A stretch of 64,000 bases of DNA from Rotaria sordida (lineage: Eukaryota > Rotifera > Eurotatoria > Philodinida > Philodinidae), in the NCBI GenBank assembly GCA_905250125.1, contig CAJNOL010000336.1, positions 62,001 through 126,000 on the forward strand, given 5' to 3'. Positions 37,076 to 49,000 of the stretch are shown here, piece by piece (position 1 is the stretch's first letter; each line of letters starts with the position of its first letter). The translations under genes were made by a program, and so were the position numbers. A model generated the notes under the pieces. That model saw only the letters and a list, made by a program, of their open reading frames with translations. It searched no databases and had not been told where the DNA came from.

Positions 37076-39704
37076 ATGTCTTCTCGACAAAAAATTTATG
37101 TTGGTTTGGCCGTTTCTGCTAGTGTTTGTACAGGCATAGTTTTATTTCTCTATTTACGTCATCGACGAAAACTAGCATGTAAATGTTTAGATTTTCATTT
37201 CTTTTGATAATTTAGTTTGTTTTTTTCAGTATCAAAAACTCCAAATTCTAAAACATCGGCCTCAATTTTTTCTCATCGTGGTTCTCAATATACCGATATA
37301 ACATCATCATCATCCGACAATGTTAGTGGTAATTCGGAATCAGTCAAATTTCGAAGTGATGGTAAGATATTTATTTAGTTTTTTTGTAAAATAAAAAATA
37401 AGAAAATCAAGGTGCTACAGTTGAAGTTGATATTCCTGGTGGTTGTATTCCGTTGACAACAGATCAAGCTATTGTGTTAATGCGTTTTCTTGATGAAAGT
37501 AAAAACGATATTGAACGATTACATCGTATTTTAACAAATATTGCAAATTCAGCAACAATTAACGAAAGTAAATATTTTTTTTATGGTTGTTTTTGTTAGT
37601 TTTGTTTTATTTATATTTAGGTCAAATTAATTTAACAAATGCTGGTTGTATAAATCATCTTCGAGATATTCTTTTAACAACAAATAATGATACAACAAAA
37701 TGTAAAATTCTTTTAGCACTTAATAATCTTGCTTTAAATGATTATACTATAACTCATTTTAATGTATGATATATTTTGAATTTTATATTAATTAATTTGT
37801 TTTTGTTTTTATTTTAATTTATTTAGGGTATTGTTTCAATTGTCATTAATTTATGTCGCACAACATCATTAAATTCATCTGTACGTTTGTATGGATTAAA
37901 TTTATTAATAAATATGTCTGTACTTGAATATCTTCATGATGAATATATGAAAGATATAAATGAATTTGATTTATTAATTAAATCAACATTCGAAAATCAA
38001 GATGAAATGTTATCAATTGGAAAAGTTCTTGTTAATTTATCAACAAATAAATTAAATATTGAAAATTTATTAAAAATAACTGTAAGAAAATAAAATTTGC
38101 AAAAAAAACAAACATTATAATCATTTTCTTTTAAGAGTATTGAACTTCAAATAATTGTAAAATTATGTACACCAAATAAAAAATTAATTAATAATGATGT
38201 ATCATCAAAACTTGAAGATATTCTACTTCGTTATGTTACTTTTTATTGTAATTTAGCTGAAATGATTGTAAATGAACTTCAACATAAAAGTCAAAGTACA
38301 TATAATATTAAATCATGGCTTATCGATCCATTACCATATCGACAAGGTGCTGTTTATTTCGAATTATTTGATCATGTATGTATTCTTTATTTTTACGTGT
38401 TGAAAATTAGATTTAAAAAGTCTATAGAAATTGAAATATACTATAAGTAGCAAGTTTCCGTACTTATTCGAAATTTTTTTATATTTTACTCTTCGCATAG
38501 TTAGAGAAAAAATTATGCATTCTTTTTGATCATCAGGACTTTAGTTTCAAATGAAACCAATATTATATTTAAAATATGCATTAAAATCCTCATTGAATAG
38601 TATATTCAATACTTGAAATTAATTTTCGTGAAATTTCGGTACTTGCACTTCATCCATCTTATCTATGTATATAATGTTTAGTGTCCGTCTGTCTATTCCT
38701 ATGTCAAAGGTCGAATAAGGCTATAAGAGTGTAAGGCTAGAAAAGCTACAGGTGGATATGGCTACACGAGCTATACGACTATGAACGATATAAGAGTACG
38801 AGGCCATAAGGCTTTTTTTCTATATGCATAATGTTGAGTGTCTGTGTATCTGTTACCGGGTCGCAGGATGAAGATCTGAGATCAAACGTTAAAGGAAAAA
38901 AAGCAGTCGTGCAGTGTGCATAAGGACTCGCTAGTTTTCGAATATTCTGGCCTGCACGTCTCCTAACGAGAGAAGTCCTCCAACTGATAAATTGCTATGT
39001 GTATTATGTAGATCCAAATGAGAAGAATCCGAACGCTAAGCTTTTTGTTGCGAAGGTACTACACTTTTACGGTAGTTTTTAAATGAATGCCGTATCTCCC
39101 ATCCACGAACATCAGAAAAACTGATTTTCAAATTTCGACTTGAGATTTTCCATTGAAACAGAACTTAGCGAGAATAGGTTTTTGTTAAATCTGATTTTAC
39201 CTAAATTTTACTATATATCAAAAATAAATTTCTAATTATCGACATCTTAACAAGACAAATTAATATAATTGAATTTCTTTTTTCTTTTTTTAGGATAAAC
39301 AAATGTCATCTAAATCAATTCTTCGTCCTCAATATGCATCAAATATAATAAATAAACAAATAAAACGTCTTCGTCATGCAATGGATACAATACGACAAAT
39401 TCAATTTGAATCATCAGTTTTATCTGTTAATGATGAATTCAATGATGATGATCATATTACAACAGTAACAGATTTTTCAACACCAAAAAAATTTCCCGAA
39501 TCACCAATTATAATTGATGATAATAATCTTGAAAATTCATTTGATGTTTTAACAAAAGACGTTAATGAACAATTTGAAGATGATAATACAATTCTTCCTG
39601 ATCCATGTTCACCATCTGATCAATCATTACCTAGTTTTCGTTCGGCTAATTCAACCAATGAAAATAATACTTTTACAAGTCTTGATGAATCAATTTCAAC
39701 TTAA
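37076..39704 (+). CDS. Armadillo-repeat protein with N-terminal membrane anchor (ARMC10/ARMCX-like)
   Basis: Seven exons, 37076-37178, 37230-37361, 37412-37567, 37621-37763, 37827-38081, 38136-38375 and 39294-39704, give 479 residues with consistent phases. The N-terminus MSSRQKIYVGLAVSASVCTG IVLFLYLRHRRK is a single membrane segment followed by Arg/His/Lys, the form of a mitochondrial outer-membrane signal anchor. A Ser-rich linker follows, then armadillo-type helical repeats at about 85-340 (NLTNAGCINHLRDIL, KCKILLALNNLALNDY, VRLYGLNLLINMSVL, MLSIGKVLVNLSTNK). The C-terminal 135 residues are acidic and Ser/Asn-rich without a fold I recognise. ARMC10/ARMCX proteins act in mitochondrial dynamics and trafficking; assignment rests on anchor plus repeats. 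Intron 6 (38376-39293) carries dispersed repeats. eL18 starts 175 bases downstream. Confidence 0.78.
38664..38853. repeat. Direct repeat pair with inner GGCTATAAGAG units
   Basis: TATATAATGTTTAGTGTCCG (38669-38688) recurs imperfectly as ATGCATAATGTTGAGTGTCT (38823-38842). Between them are GGCTATAAGAGTGTAAGGCT and TATAAGAGTACGAGGCCATA motifs. The block lies in intron 6 of the armadillo gene. Confidence 0.5.
38965..39195. repeat. Dispersed repeat, copy 1 (armadillo gene intron)
   Basis: Shares an ordered series of matches with 47170-47490 in the PMPCA gene: CAACTGATAAATTGCT / CAATTGATAAATCGCT, GGTAGTTTTTAAATGAATG, AAAACTGATTTTCAAATTTC, CTTGAGATTTT / CTTGAAACTTT, GAGAATAG. The matches are colinear, so the copies are homologous. 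Confidence 0.7.
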
Positions 39705-39879
39705 AATTGTTTTTTTCCTTCTCTCATTTTGTCCACATTCGTAGAATCCTTCCAGCACAAGAAAAAAAATCTTTCATTGTTTTTTGATAATAGTTTTCAA
39801 AAATTTATTATTATTATTTTTTTTTTCGCGTGGTTATCTTGTAGATTATTGTTCATTTTCAACAGATTCGATCATTATA
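39705..39879 (+). other. Short spacer between ARMC-like gene and RPL18
   Basis: 175 bases with no AATAAA. A long pyrimidine-rich tract ends in CTTGTAG at about 39836-39842, and a second acceptor TTTTCAACAG ends near 39864, upstream of the RPL18 ATG. This fits trans-splicing or a 5'-UTR intron. Confidence 0.4.
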
Positions 39880-40576
39880 ATGGGTGTTGATCTTGACCAT
39901 CGTTATGATCGTAAAGCTATACGACGAGCACCACGTTCAAAAAATTTATATCTGCTCTTGCTTGTTAAACTTTATCGATTTTTAGCACGTCGTACAGGTT
40001 CAAAATTTAATAAAATTATTTTAAAACGTTTATTTATGTCCAATACAAATCGACCACCACTTTCATTATCACGCCTTGCTCGTCATATGAAAAAGAAAGG
40101 TTTTAGATTTTCATTACAGATTTTTTTTTTAATATAAATTTCGTTTTTTTTTGTATTTTAAAAAGGTCGTGAAAATAAAACAGCTGTTGTTGTTGGTTCA
40201 ATTACTGATGATGTACGACTTTATGATGTACCAAAGCTTACTGTTTGTGCTTTACATTTAACTGAACGTGTTCGTGCAAGAATTCTTGGTGCTGGTGGTG
40301 AAATTTTAACATTTGATCAATTAGCACTTCGTACACCAAAGGGTAAAAATACTGTTTTATTACAAGGTCCACGAAAAGCACGTAAAGCTAATCGATTCTT
40401 TGGTATGTTAACTTTTTAAACATTTTGTTCTGTAAATAATTTTTTTTTGTTCTATTAATTTTTAAGGACGACCACCTGGTGCTCGTCATAGTACAACAAG
40501 ACCAAAGGTTCGATCAAAAGGTCGTAAATTTGAAAAAGCTCGTGGTCGCCGAGCTAGTCGTGCATACAAGAATTAA
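39880..40576 (+). CDS. RPL18: 60S ribosomal protein L18 (eL18)
   Basis: Structural protein of the large ribosomal subunit. Exons 39880-40099, 40166-40402 and 40467-40576 encode 188 residues, the same as human RPL18. The start [18 protein letters not shown] is the family N-terminus. [72 protein letters not shown] and the basic end [20 protein letters not shown] match throughout. The first donor is the unusual GTTTTAG. A poly(A) signal lies at 40684. It follows the armadillo gene closely on the same strand. Confidence 0.98.
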
Positions 40577-41985
40577 ACAATTAAAAATTGGTATTATTAT
40601 CAATTTTTACATTTATGTAATCCATCATAATTCATTTGTTTTTTTCTTGTATAAAACAACATAAGAGCAAAATAAGAAAGAATAATAAAAGGAAAAAAAA
40701 CAGTAACCGTTATTTATAAAAAAATTTTCAAAATAATCAGTTCAATTAATGATTGACTATGGTATTAATTTGTTAGTTTTCATATCGTATAATAGATTGG
40801 CTATTGCATTTGTTTGAGAAGAAAATCTGAGAATCTTGATCATCTTGAAAAATTACATTTCCTAAATCATCTAATTGTTTAGCTGCCTTTTGTTTGTTAT
40901 CAATCTTTGTTTTTTCTTCTATCAACACGGAAACATGTTTTCTTTTGGCATGTGTTTCATAAACAGATCTTGGAATCAATATTGACTGCAACATTTTTGT
41001 ATGACATTTTATCGTTCAAGTAATTAAAATATTGATCAAATAGTCTATGATAGTGTTGTTATAATTTCTTATCTAGATAGTAAACGCAATCGGTTTGAAA
41101 GAATGGAGAGGGATGTAGGAAAGGGTCTCCTGCTCATTTACATCTACGTCCGAAGGTTTTTATTAGAAAAAATATGACAAGCAGACGACTTGCATTGCCT
41201 GTGACAGACTACAAAATCAGCGCTTACGCTTTAAGATGTGGATGTTTGTTTTCATATCGTCAAGTTTCAAACCAATCCTGTAATAGACTTTGGTTTCGCA
41301 TGTATATATGACATGGTGCGCCAGAAGGAAACAACCATATTAAAATATCTGTCACGGAATATTCGGAAGAGAGAGAAATCCACAATTCTACTGTTTTAGA
41401 TCGTGTTTCGTCAAATATTAAATTTACTTATTGAGTAATAATAATAAATTGTACAAGCTTTGTCACACATATGAAAATGATTGGATCCAAGGGAGAAATA
41501 GCTGATTTTTTTATTAATTTTAAATTAAAAAAAATCATTTATTCAAAAAGAACTGGTTTTGAACGTTTTATGCCTTGATTTTAAGTATTTTCTTGTGATT
41601 TAAGTCTATCGGTAGAACTTGATTATTAGAAGAAGACGAATTGTACATTGAGAGAATGAGATCTATCAGAATAATTATAAAAACAAGTGATGTTTTCGAT
41701 TTTTTCATTATACTGATCTTTTTTTGATTTAAATTTGACATATCTAATAGATTTTCTATAAAATATTGCAAATTACTTATTAAAAATAATCATGAATATG
41801 TTACACTGAGATACACAACAAACAAAATTTGTAATCTTATTATTGGTACCATTAATCAAAATTCATGCAAATTCTTATGTCTTAACTCTATTATTTTTTG
41901 TACTTATGATGCTTAAATAGGAAAATATACACACAAAAAAAGCAAAAAAAAAAACATATACGAAAAGAAAAAAACCGGGTAAATG
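40577..41985. other. Convergent intergenic region, RPL18 and DCAF6
   Basis: It contains the RPL18 poly(A) signal (40684-40689) and the 3' flank of DCAF6. Short minus-strand frames at 40773-40994 (73 residues) and 41568-41771 (67 residues; an inner start at 41708 would give a signal-like hydrophobic N-terminus) match nothing I know. TTTTAGATCGTGTTTC near 41396-41411 matches the right end of the element at 1561-1771. Confidence 0.45.
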
Positions 41986-44900
41986 TCACTCTGTTGATTC
42001 GTCTTCATCATCTAATCCAAATAATCCTTCGGGACGTCGTAATCGATAAAATGATGTTAACATGCGAAACATAAATGTAGCTGGTACAGTTATTGTACTC
42101 GATGTTTCTTCCATCATTGCATGATTACGTTTTATTGTACGTGTAATAAGTTCACTATCATCAATTGGTTTTTCAGCCAATGGTGAAAATAATTTTATAT
42201 TACTAAGAGAAAAACAAGATAAATCATTGTTAAAAAAAATTGTCAGCGCAGATCCTTTGGAGTTAAAATGTGGAATTCACATGTGTTCTTTATCTTCATT
42301 CTGTCTGCTTATGTTTCGAGAAAATATACTCATTAGTTTCTGACCCTAATTGCTGAGACGCCGGGAAGGAAGGGAACCGTAAAATCTCGACTCAAAGTCT
42401 ACACTCACTATATTTTCCTTTGCAAAAAAAAACGCAAGATCTTACTAATCAATTCCACTTGATGCTAATATTGGATAATCACGTGGATGTGGCTGTACAC
42501 AATTAACAACATGTTCATCGGCTTGTATTATTCGTACAAGATTACTTGTAAATTTATTCCAAATAAATATATGTCTAAAACAAAAATTAATTGTTTTTTT
42601 TTTTTTTGTATAAAAAAAATCTTTACCCGCAATCTGAACCAGACATAACGTATGAATCCGACCAAAAATTTGCTTCTTTAATCATTGTACGAGCATTACG
42701 ATGACCATCATAAGAATTAATTATACCTAAACTAGGAACAGTTTTTAAAAGATTTTCTTCATGACGACGTTCAGCTTCACGACGTTTCATTATACGATCC
42801 CATTTTGAAGCCATTAATGGACGACGAGCACGTCCAGATAATGGAGCATTTTCTGTTGTTGCTGTTGGTGGCGTTGATGATGATGGTTGAGAATTTTCAT
42901 CGTCTTCCTAAAACATACCAAGAGAAAGCCGAAGACCAACAATTATATATATTCAAATAAAAGAAAACTTTTAAAATCTTACATGTGCATCTTCATCATC
43001 CATACTATCATCATCATCATCTTCATCATCTTCATCTTCATCATCTTCATCATCGTCTTCTGGATTATTCGTTCGACGACCTCTTCCAAATAAAATATCA
43101 AAAAATCCAATTCGCTAAAAATAAAGAAATTCAAACTAAAAAGTAATTATTTTAATTATAAAAATAAATACTAACATCTCGACTGTTCTCTGATTCATTA
43201 GTATTTGTTGTTGTACTTGCTGAACTTTCATTAGATGTAGGTGATGGAGGTGATTGCACAATAGGATTAGTTGTTGTTGTTGTTGTTGTTGTTGACGTAG
43301 ATTCACTTTCTGTATTTACTTCAGTAATAGTTGGTGTTGAATTATTATCATTATTATTGGGAGTTGTTGTTGATTCTCTTTCTTCGTTTTCTGTTTCACT
43401 AGGAGTAACTAATTGTGTTAAAATATCACTCATTCGTTGCATGAATATATTTTGTAAATTACGACTTCGAGATGTTGCTTGTTGTTGTTGTTGTTCATCT
43501 GGATTATCATTATTTGGTGATTGCTGTTGTTGTTCAGTATTATTATTATTATTATTCGTAGTAGTAGTAGATGATGATTCAGATTCTTGTTCATGCAATG
43601 GACGAGAATCAGGACCTTTTGATAGAAAAAACAAAATGTAAATAAAGAAAAAAACTTGATTGAATAATATATTAGAATTTACCTGTATCACTCCAATCAC
43701 CTCGAAGACGTAATCGTTTAAAATGAGATGTTTTTTTTTCTTCTGTTGTTGGTGATTCGTTTGATGTTGATTTATTATTATTATTATTGCTATCATCATT
43801 TATATTTCTTTTTGTTCGTTTTTCATTGCGATGTTGTGTAAGACGTTCTTGACTTTGTTCTTGTGTTATTGATTGTTTTGGATCAAGTAAATAGAGAGAT
43901 TCAGATGAATATGATGTTAATATTTCTGTGCCATGTTGATTAAAAACAACAGATGTTATACGTGGTGGACGTTTTTCTTTACGATCCATTAATACAAAAC
44001 GAGATATAAGACCATTTATTGATGCTTCACATCGACGAGATATCGATGTATCAGATGATAATTGAGTAGAAAGTTTTCGATGATCATAAAGACGAACTGA
44101 CTAGAAACATTAAAATGAAAGATATAAAGTTAACCTTTCCAAGAATAAAAATTCATGACTTTCTATTATGTCTTATGAAATTTTATCTTGTAGTTAACTT
44201 TCTATTCTGGGACTGCAGTATGGTTTTTCAAATTGATGATTTTAATTTGAAAATACTCTTTTCATTGAAACTATTGAATATATATCTATATTCATTGTTA
44301 ACTCGATTATATAATAGAATATTTTCTATTTAATTAGAAGATTTTTTTCTGAACAAATCCATAGGTATTGAACCATTATTTTGAAAAAATTTGTTTTATT
44401 ATTGATTTTTATCGTACTAGTTAGATGACAAGTGATTAGAAAATAATATTAGTCGAAAAAGTTTGCCGACTTTCACCTGAAATAACGAAGAGTATCATTT
44501 CTAAGCTATTAAAACTCTAAAGATCTTCTTCTAGATCCTTGAAATCATTTTGATTTTGTAAAAAAAAAACTCTTCTCATTAAAAATTACGAAAATAAACG
44601 AGACAAGATCCGGAGCCTTCCAATACAGGGAGAGGTCTCTCTAGTCCCAAATTAGAAGACATCTAAACTGGTACAATCTCCAAATGATTCTTATTTTTAT
44701 TCCGATTTCTCTACCAAGTATAATATATCGTTCGTTCTTGTTCTTTTGTATGTATATGTCCTTCCTTGTCATATATGTTACTGATTTTCTCCATTGTTGT
44801 CATCTTATATATATACTATGGAACTGTGAATCCACGTTTTTGTGGACTTGGACTCGGCCGGGTTCACAAAAACGTGTAATCGGATCTGACAAAAATAAAA

Positions 44901-45970
44901 GGTTGAATCCGGTCGCTCCGAGTCTGGAAGGACCCGCAGCTTCCTAATATATGCACACACATCTTTTGTTCTCGAGAGTTTTCTAGTTCTTGTTCTCCTC
45001 ACTTTATTCTTCTACTTTTACAAAGTTATTGTTATTAAAAAAACATAGAAAACCTCTGCGTTCTCGACCATACATATCTCAGTTAAGTTTCAATAAAAAG
45101 AAGAGATTTTACTAATCTAGATGTTATGCAAAATATAAGCTCAGAAGCTTGAAATGACTGATCGGACCTTCATAGAAAATGTCCTATCTAACTAACACGA
45201 TAAAAGCCGAAGAACAAAAAAACAATTCTCTTTCTAGACAAACGATTTCATACCCATGTATATACTTTATTACTACTTAACAAAACTTACTGAATCCGAA
45301 CAAGCACAAACAATTTCATTTGGATTCATTGGATTAATATCAATTGATGTAATACCCCATTTACTTCTTATAATAATATCATCATTACAATGAGCTTTTA
45401 AACAATTACTTTTTGTTCTTAAATCATATAATCGTACTGTACAATCATCTAAATTAATAATTTATTTGAATAAATATATATATATATATATATTCATTGA
45501 AAATATCTACCAGAACATGAAAAAAATAAATTTGGTGTATGTGGAATAACTCGTACTTCATATGCTGTTGCTGCACCATGACAAGTAAAACATCCATCAT
45601 TACTATGTGAATTATTAGGTCGATCAAAATTTGTATGAAATATAATACCATCACCTGAACATGAAACAACACGACGATCATTTGTTTCAGGTAAAAATTT
45701 TGCTGAAAAAATATTTTCTCTATGACCACTATGTACACTTGTTAAAATTTTTGTTGTATAAGGATCTGTTACAATTAAATGTTGATCATCAGAACCTGAT
45801 AATATTGTTGTACCATGTTCATTCCAACATATTGTATTTACACAACCTCGATGAACATTTAATGTTCGACCTAATTTAAGTCGTCGTGTTATTGATGAAG
45901 AATTTTTTAATCTAACTAATAACCGTCGATGAGAAAGAACACCATATTGACGATCAGATAAATAGGGCAT
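41986..45970 (-). CDS. DCAF6: DCAF6 (NRIP), WD40 substrate receptor of CUL4-DDB1 ligase
   Basis: WD40 protein of the DDB1- and CUL4-associated factor 6 family. Exons high to low: 45970-45511, 45448-45291, 44100-43683, 43615-43176, 43114-42983, 42907-42627, 42574-42446, 42202-41986; phases agree, 744 residues (human about 860). The N-terminal WD repeats read [72 protein letters not shown], then [11 protein letters not shown] and [25 protein letters not shown] precedes a long linker rich in Ser, Thr, Gln and Asn, then the acidic stretch [18 protein letters not shown]. The C-terminal repeats resume: [63 protein letters not shown]. The IQ motif of vertebrate DCAF6 is not obvious. An AG acceptor directly precedes the ATG, 116 bases after the PMPCA stop. 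Introns 2 and 7 carry repeats. Confidence 0.95.
42241..42425. repeat. Dispersed repeat in DCAF6 intron 7
   Basis: Homologous to the segment at 18333-18400 through AAATGTGGAATTCACATGT and TTCTTTATCTTCATT, with a second shared stretch ACACTCACTAT near 42400. It is unlike the surrounding intron in being less AT-rich (GACGCCGGGAAGGAAGGGAA). Confidence 0.55.
44833..44876. repeat. Perfect 12-base hairpin in DCAF6 intron 2
   Basis: CACGTTTTTGTG at 44833-44844 and its exact reverse complement CACAAAAACGTG at 44865-44876, with a 20-base loop containing GGACTCGGCCGGG. The loop recalls the GGACTCGG core of the TA-flanked MITEs at 4443 and 51273, and GACCCG follows near 44930. Confidence 0.6.
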
Positions 45971-46086
45971 CTAAAAAAGAAAAAAGTTCTCTAACATATT
46001 CGTTTTTCTTATTGTTATTGAATAAATGAAAAACAAAAAAAAGCAACGAATAAACAAATTTGCCTAGGAAAAAAAACAATTCATAT
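45971..46086 (-). other. Spacer between PMPCA stop and DCAF6 start
   Basis: 116 bases on the minus strand with no AATAAA. The 3' end is a pyrimidine tract followed by TTTTTTAG immediately before the DCAF6 ATG. Confidence 0.45.
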
Positions 46087-49000
46087 TTAACCAAAAATAC
46101 GCCATCGTGTTTTAGATGATAATTGTCGTTGTATTACATCCGATACTTGAGCATATGAACGCATTTCATTTATATTTTTACCAAGACCAGCTAATGCAAG
46201 TGGTTTACTAAATATTCGTCGTGCTATTTCATATATATCATCCATATTAATACGTTCTATACGATTAAAATAATAATCAGCTTGTTGACGTTTGCCAACA
46301 GAAAGAACTTGTCGTGCAATATCTTCAAAAACAACAGGACGTTGTTCTAAATTCATAAAAAGCATTGATTGTAATTGTTTTTTAGCACGTGCAAGTTCTA
46401 TGGATCCTGGTCGTTCAGAAACAAGAAAACCAATTTCACGTATAGCAACATCAACCATATTACGAAGATATGTTGGTTCACCACCAAAATGAAAATATAA
46501 ACATCCAGAATCTGAAAATGCTTTATTATATGATATAGCAGTTTTGATTTGTTCATGTCTAGATTGAATATGAAGATTTGTCTTTTGTGTGTGTTTATTT
46601 ATGTAAATGAAAATTACCTGTTGAGAACATTTAAATAAAAACGTGAATAAAGTCCTTTACCTGGACCACCAGCACTAAATGAACCACCACCACCTAATAA
46701 TTGACTTAATACACAAGTCGAAACAAATTCACGTTCTTCTTTATGTGATGGAGCTGTTGAAAAAGAAAACAATAAGCAAGAAAAAGAAATTTTTTTTTAT
46801 AAAAATTTACCTTCAAAACCAAGTGCTATATGAACATTTTCTGGTAATGGATCAGCACCAAATGATAAATGACTAAGATCGCGTTCTTCCTATTCAAGAA
46901 AAAATTATTAAATATTCTAGTTTACAATTTTGAATTTATCGAAATATTACGAAAAAAAAAATGAAAACTATATTCATTGTCGAATAATGAAAACCACAAC
47001 TAATTAGAAACTCCAAAATAAGTCAATATTATATATGATTATGGGAAATTTTTAAAACAACTACTCTATTTATTCTCTTATAAGGTTTTACGCTCAATTA
47101 GAAAAGTTTACTTAAACATTCGTATTCATACTCATATATAATGTTTCTTAGCCTGAAATAAATTATTAATTATTTTATAGACTTCTCTGACGAGAAAAAT
47201 CTCTCAATTGATAAATCGCTGATGAGTCAAGACTAAAGTCCGGATCTGAAAATTTTGGATCCAAGGACTCTAATTTAGACTATATGCGTTATGTAGAACC
47301 AAACAAGTTTTGAATACTGTGAAAACAGTTCAGGTCCTTAGCTAATTTCTGCCGAGATATTGTACGTTCATGGTAGTTTTTAAATGAATGTCGTGATCTC
47401 TCTTAGGAAAACTGATTTTCAAATTTCAACTTGAAACTTTGCACAGAGACCGAGGTCTGAATGAGAATAGTTTCTCGTGAATGTTTTCAGATCTTGTCAT
47501 TATTCCTATCTTAAGATACAACTGTGATAAAAGCGTGTCTTTTACATTGCTCATATAAATCGGCAGATTTTATGCTCTTATTTCAGGACAGACACAAATT
47601 CAAAGATCTGAATCTTTCAACAATATACTATTCTCATTAAGTTCTATCTCTGTACAAAGTTTCAAGTCAAAATTAGGAGGACTTCTCTAGTTAATTATTT
47701 CTTCATAATGTTAAGAAATTTCTTTTTTGCCAATTTTATTTTTCAGCATTCCGACTAATTGCCGTAGACCCAGAATTCACGCATAGGGAAAGTATTTTTT
47801 TGTTCTAGTTTTTCAATCATTGCAATAGAATTAAAAATCTAAAAATCTTATCACCATAATAACACCACCAGTCCATATAGCTTTATTATCTTCGATAGTT
47901 TTTTGATCAATATTCTTATTATCATTTTTTGATATTGAAAAATATTTTTTTCCTAAATCAACAAGTTGTTGATGATCAATGCCAACACCAGCAAGTACCA
48001 TTCGTTCTGGTTGATAAAATTCTTTCATAAATGATCTTAACATTGATGTATCTATTCGGGAAATATTATCTAATGGTGTATATTTTGGTAAACCTAGAGT
48101 TTTATTTCCATAACCAGCCTAATATTAACCACAAAAAAAAACAACAAATATTTTGATAATTTAAAAGAAAAATCATTTACAGCATGTATCATATCAGTTA
48201 AAATTGGAGTTGGATCATATCGTCGATTTTTTAAATCATCAATTTCATTGAAAACAGCCACTTGTGCAGATTCCATCTATTAATAAAAAATTCATAATAT
48301 TAAAAGAAAAAAAAAAACAGAAAAATATTAATTACTTCTTCGGGTAAAAATTTCGGGCGAAATATTGTTTCAGAAAGTAATTCAACAACACGCTCAATGC
48401 CACTTGTTCGACATGATAATGCATAAATTATAATATCTCTATAAAAATTAACAATTCAAATACAAAATAAAGTGTTTTATTTACCTTGATGTTTGACAAT
48501 CACATATAGCATTCACTTCATGTAATGTTTCAACAATTTGTTCACGACTTTCATATTTATTAGTCGACTAAAAGAAAATTTTCGAATTGAAAAATAAAAT
48601 TAACTTTTTTTTTTTTACCATAAATGCTAATTTTTCAAGAAAATGTGAAACACCACTAAGATATTTTCCTTCAAATCGAGGTCCCGCAGAAACAATAACT
48701 AAAATTAATTTTCAAAATAAAATAAACTAAATAACATTTCATAAATACCTCCAATTGTACAAAAATCACCAAAAAGCTTTTCCGAAGCAACCTTTTAAAA
48801 GAAAAAGAAAAACTTCAATGAATAATTTTATTCGAACTAAAAATATAAATACAAACTCGAAGACCATTGTCAAGTGTTGTTACATTTGTTTCATATCGAT
48901 TTGCTTCTGGTATAGCATATTTTACTGGTGGTAACCCTGATGGTGATTTTGATAGAGCAGGAAAATTATAAACTATTGGGAATGTTGAATCACGTCCAAG

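Noticed and set aside
40773-40994. Minus-strand frame of 73 residues (MLQSILIPRSVYETHAKRKH start)
   Set aside because: Not repetitive, so tempting, but no family match, no splice context and no promoter signal; it overlaps the expected 3' region of RPL18.
41568-41771. Minus-strand frame with an inner signal-like start (MKKSKTSLVFIIILIDLILS)
   Set aside because: A 46-residue peptide of this type is easily produced by AT-rich DNA. No dibasic-flanked amidated peptide pattern supports a neuropeptide precursor.
43152-43799. Long Thr/Asn/Gln-rich frame read as a separate gene
   Set aside because: It is exon 4 of DCAF6 read through its flanking introns; the true exon is 43176-43615.
46292-46492. 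Plus-strand frame opposite the PMPCA last exon
   Set aside because: Antisense shadow of a well-supported coding exon.
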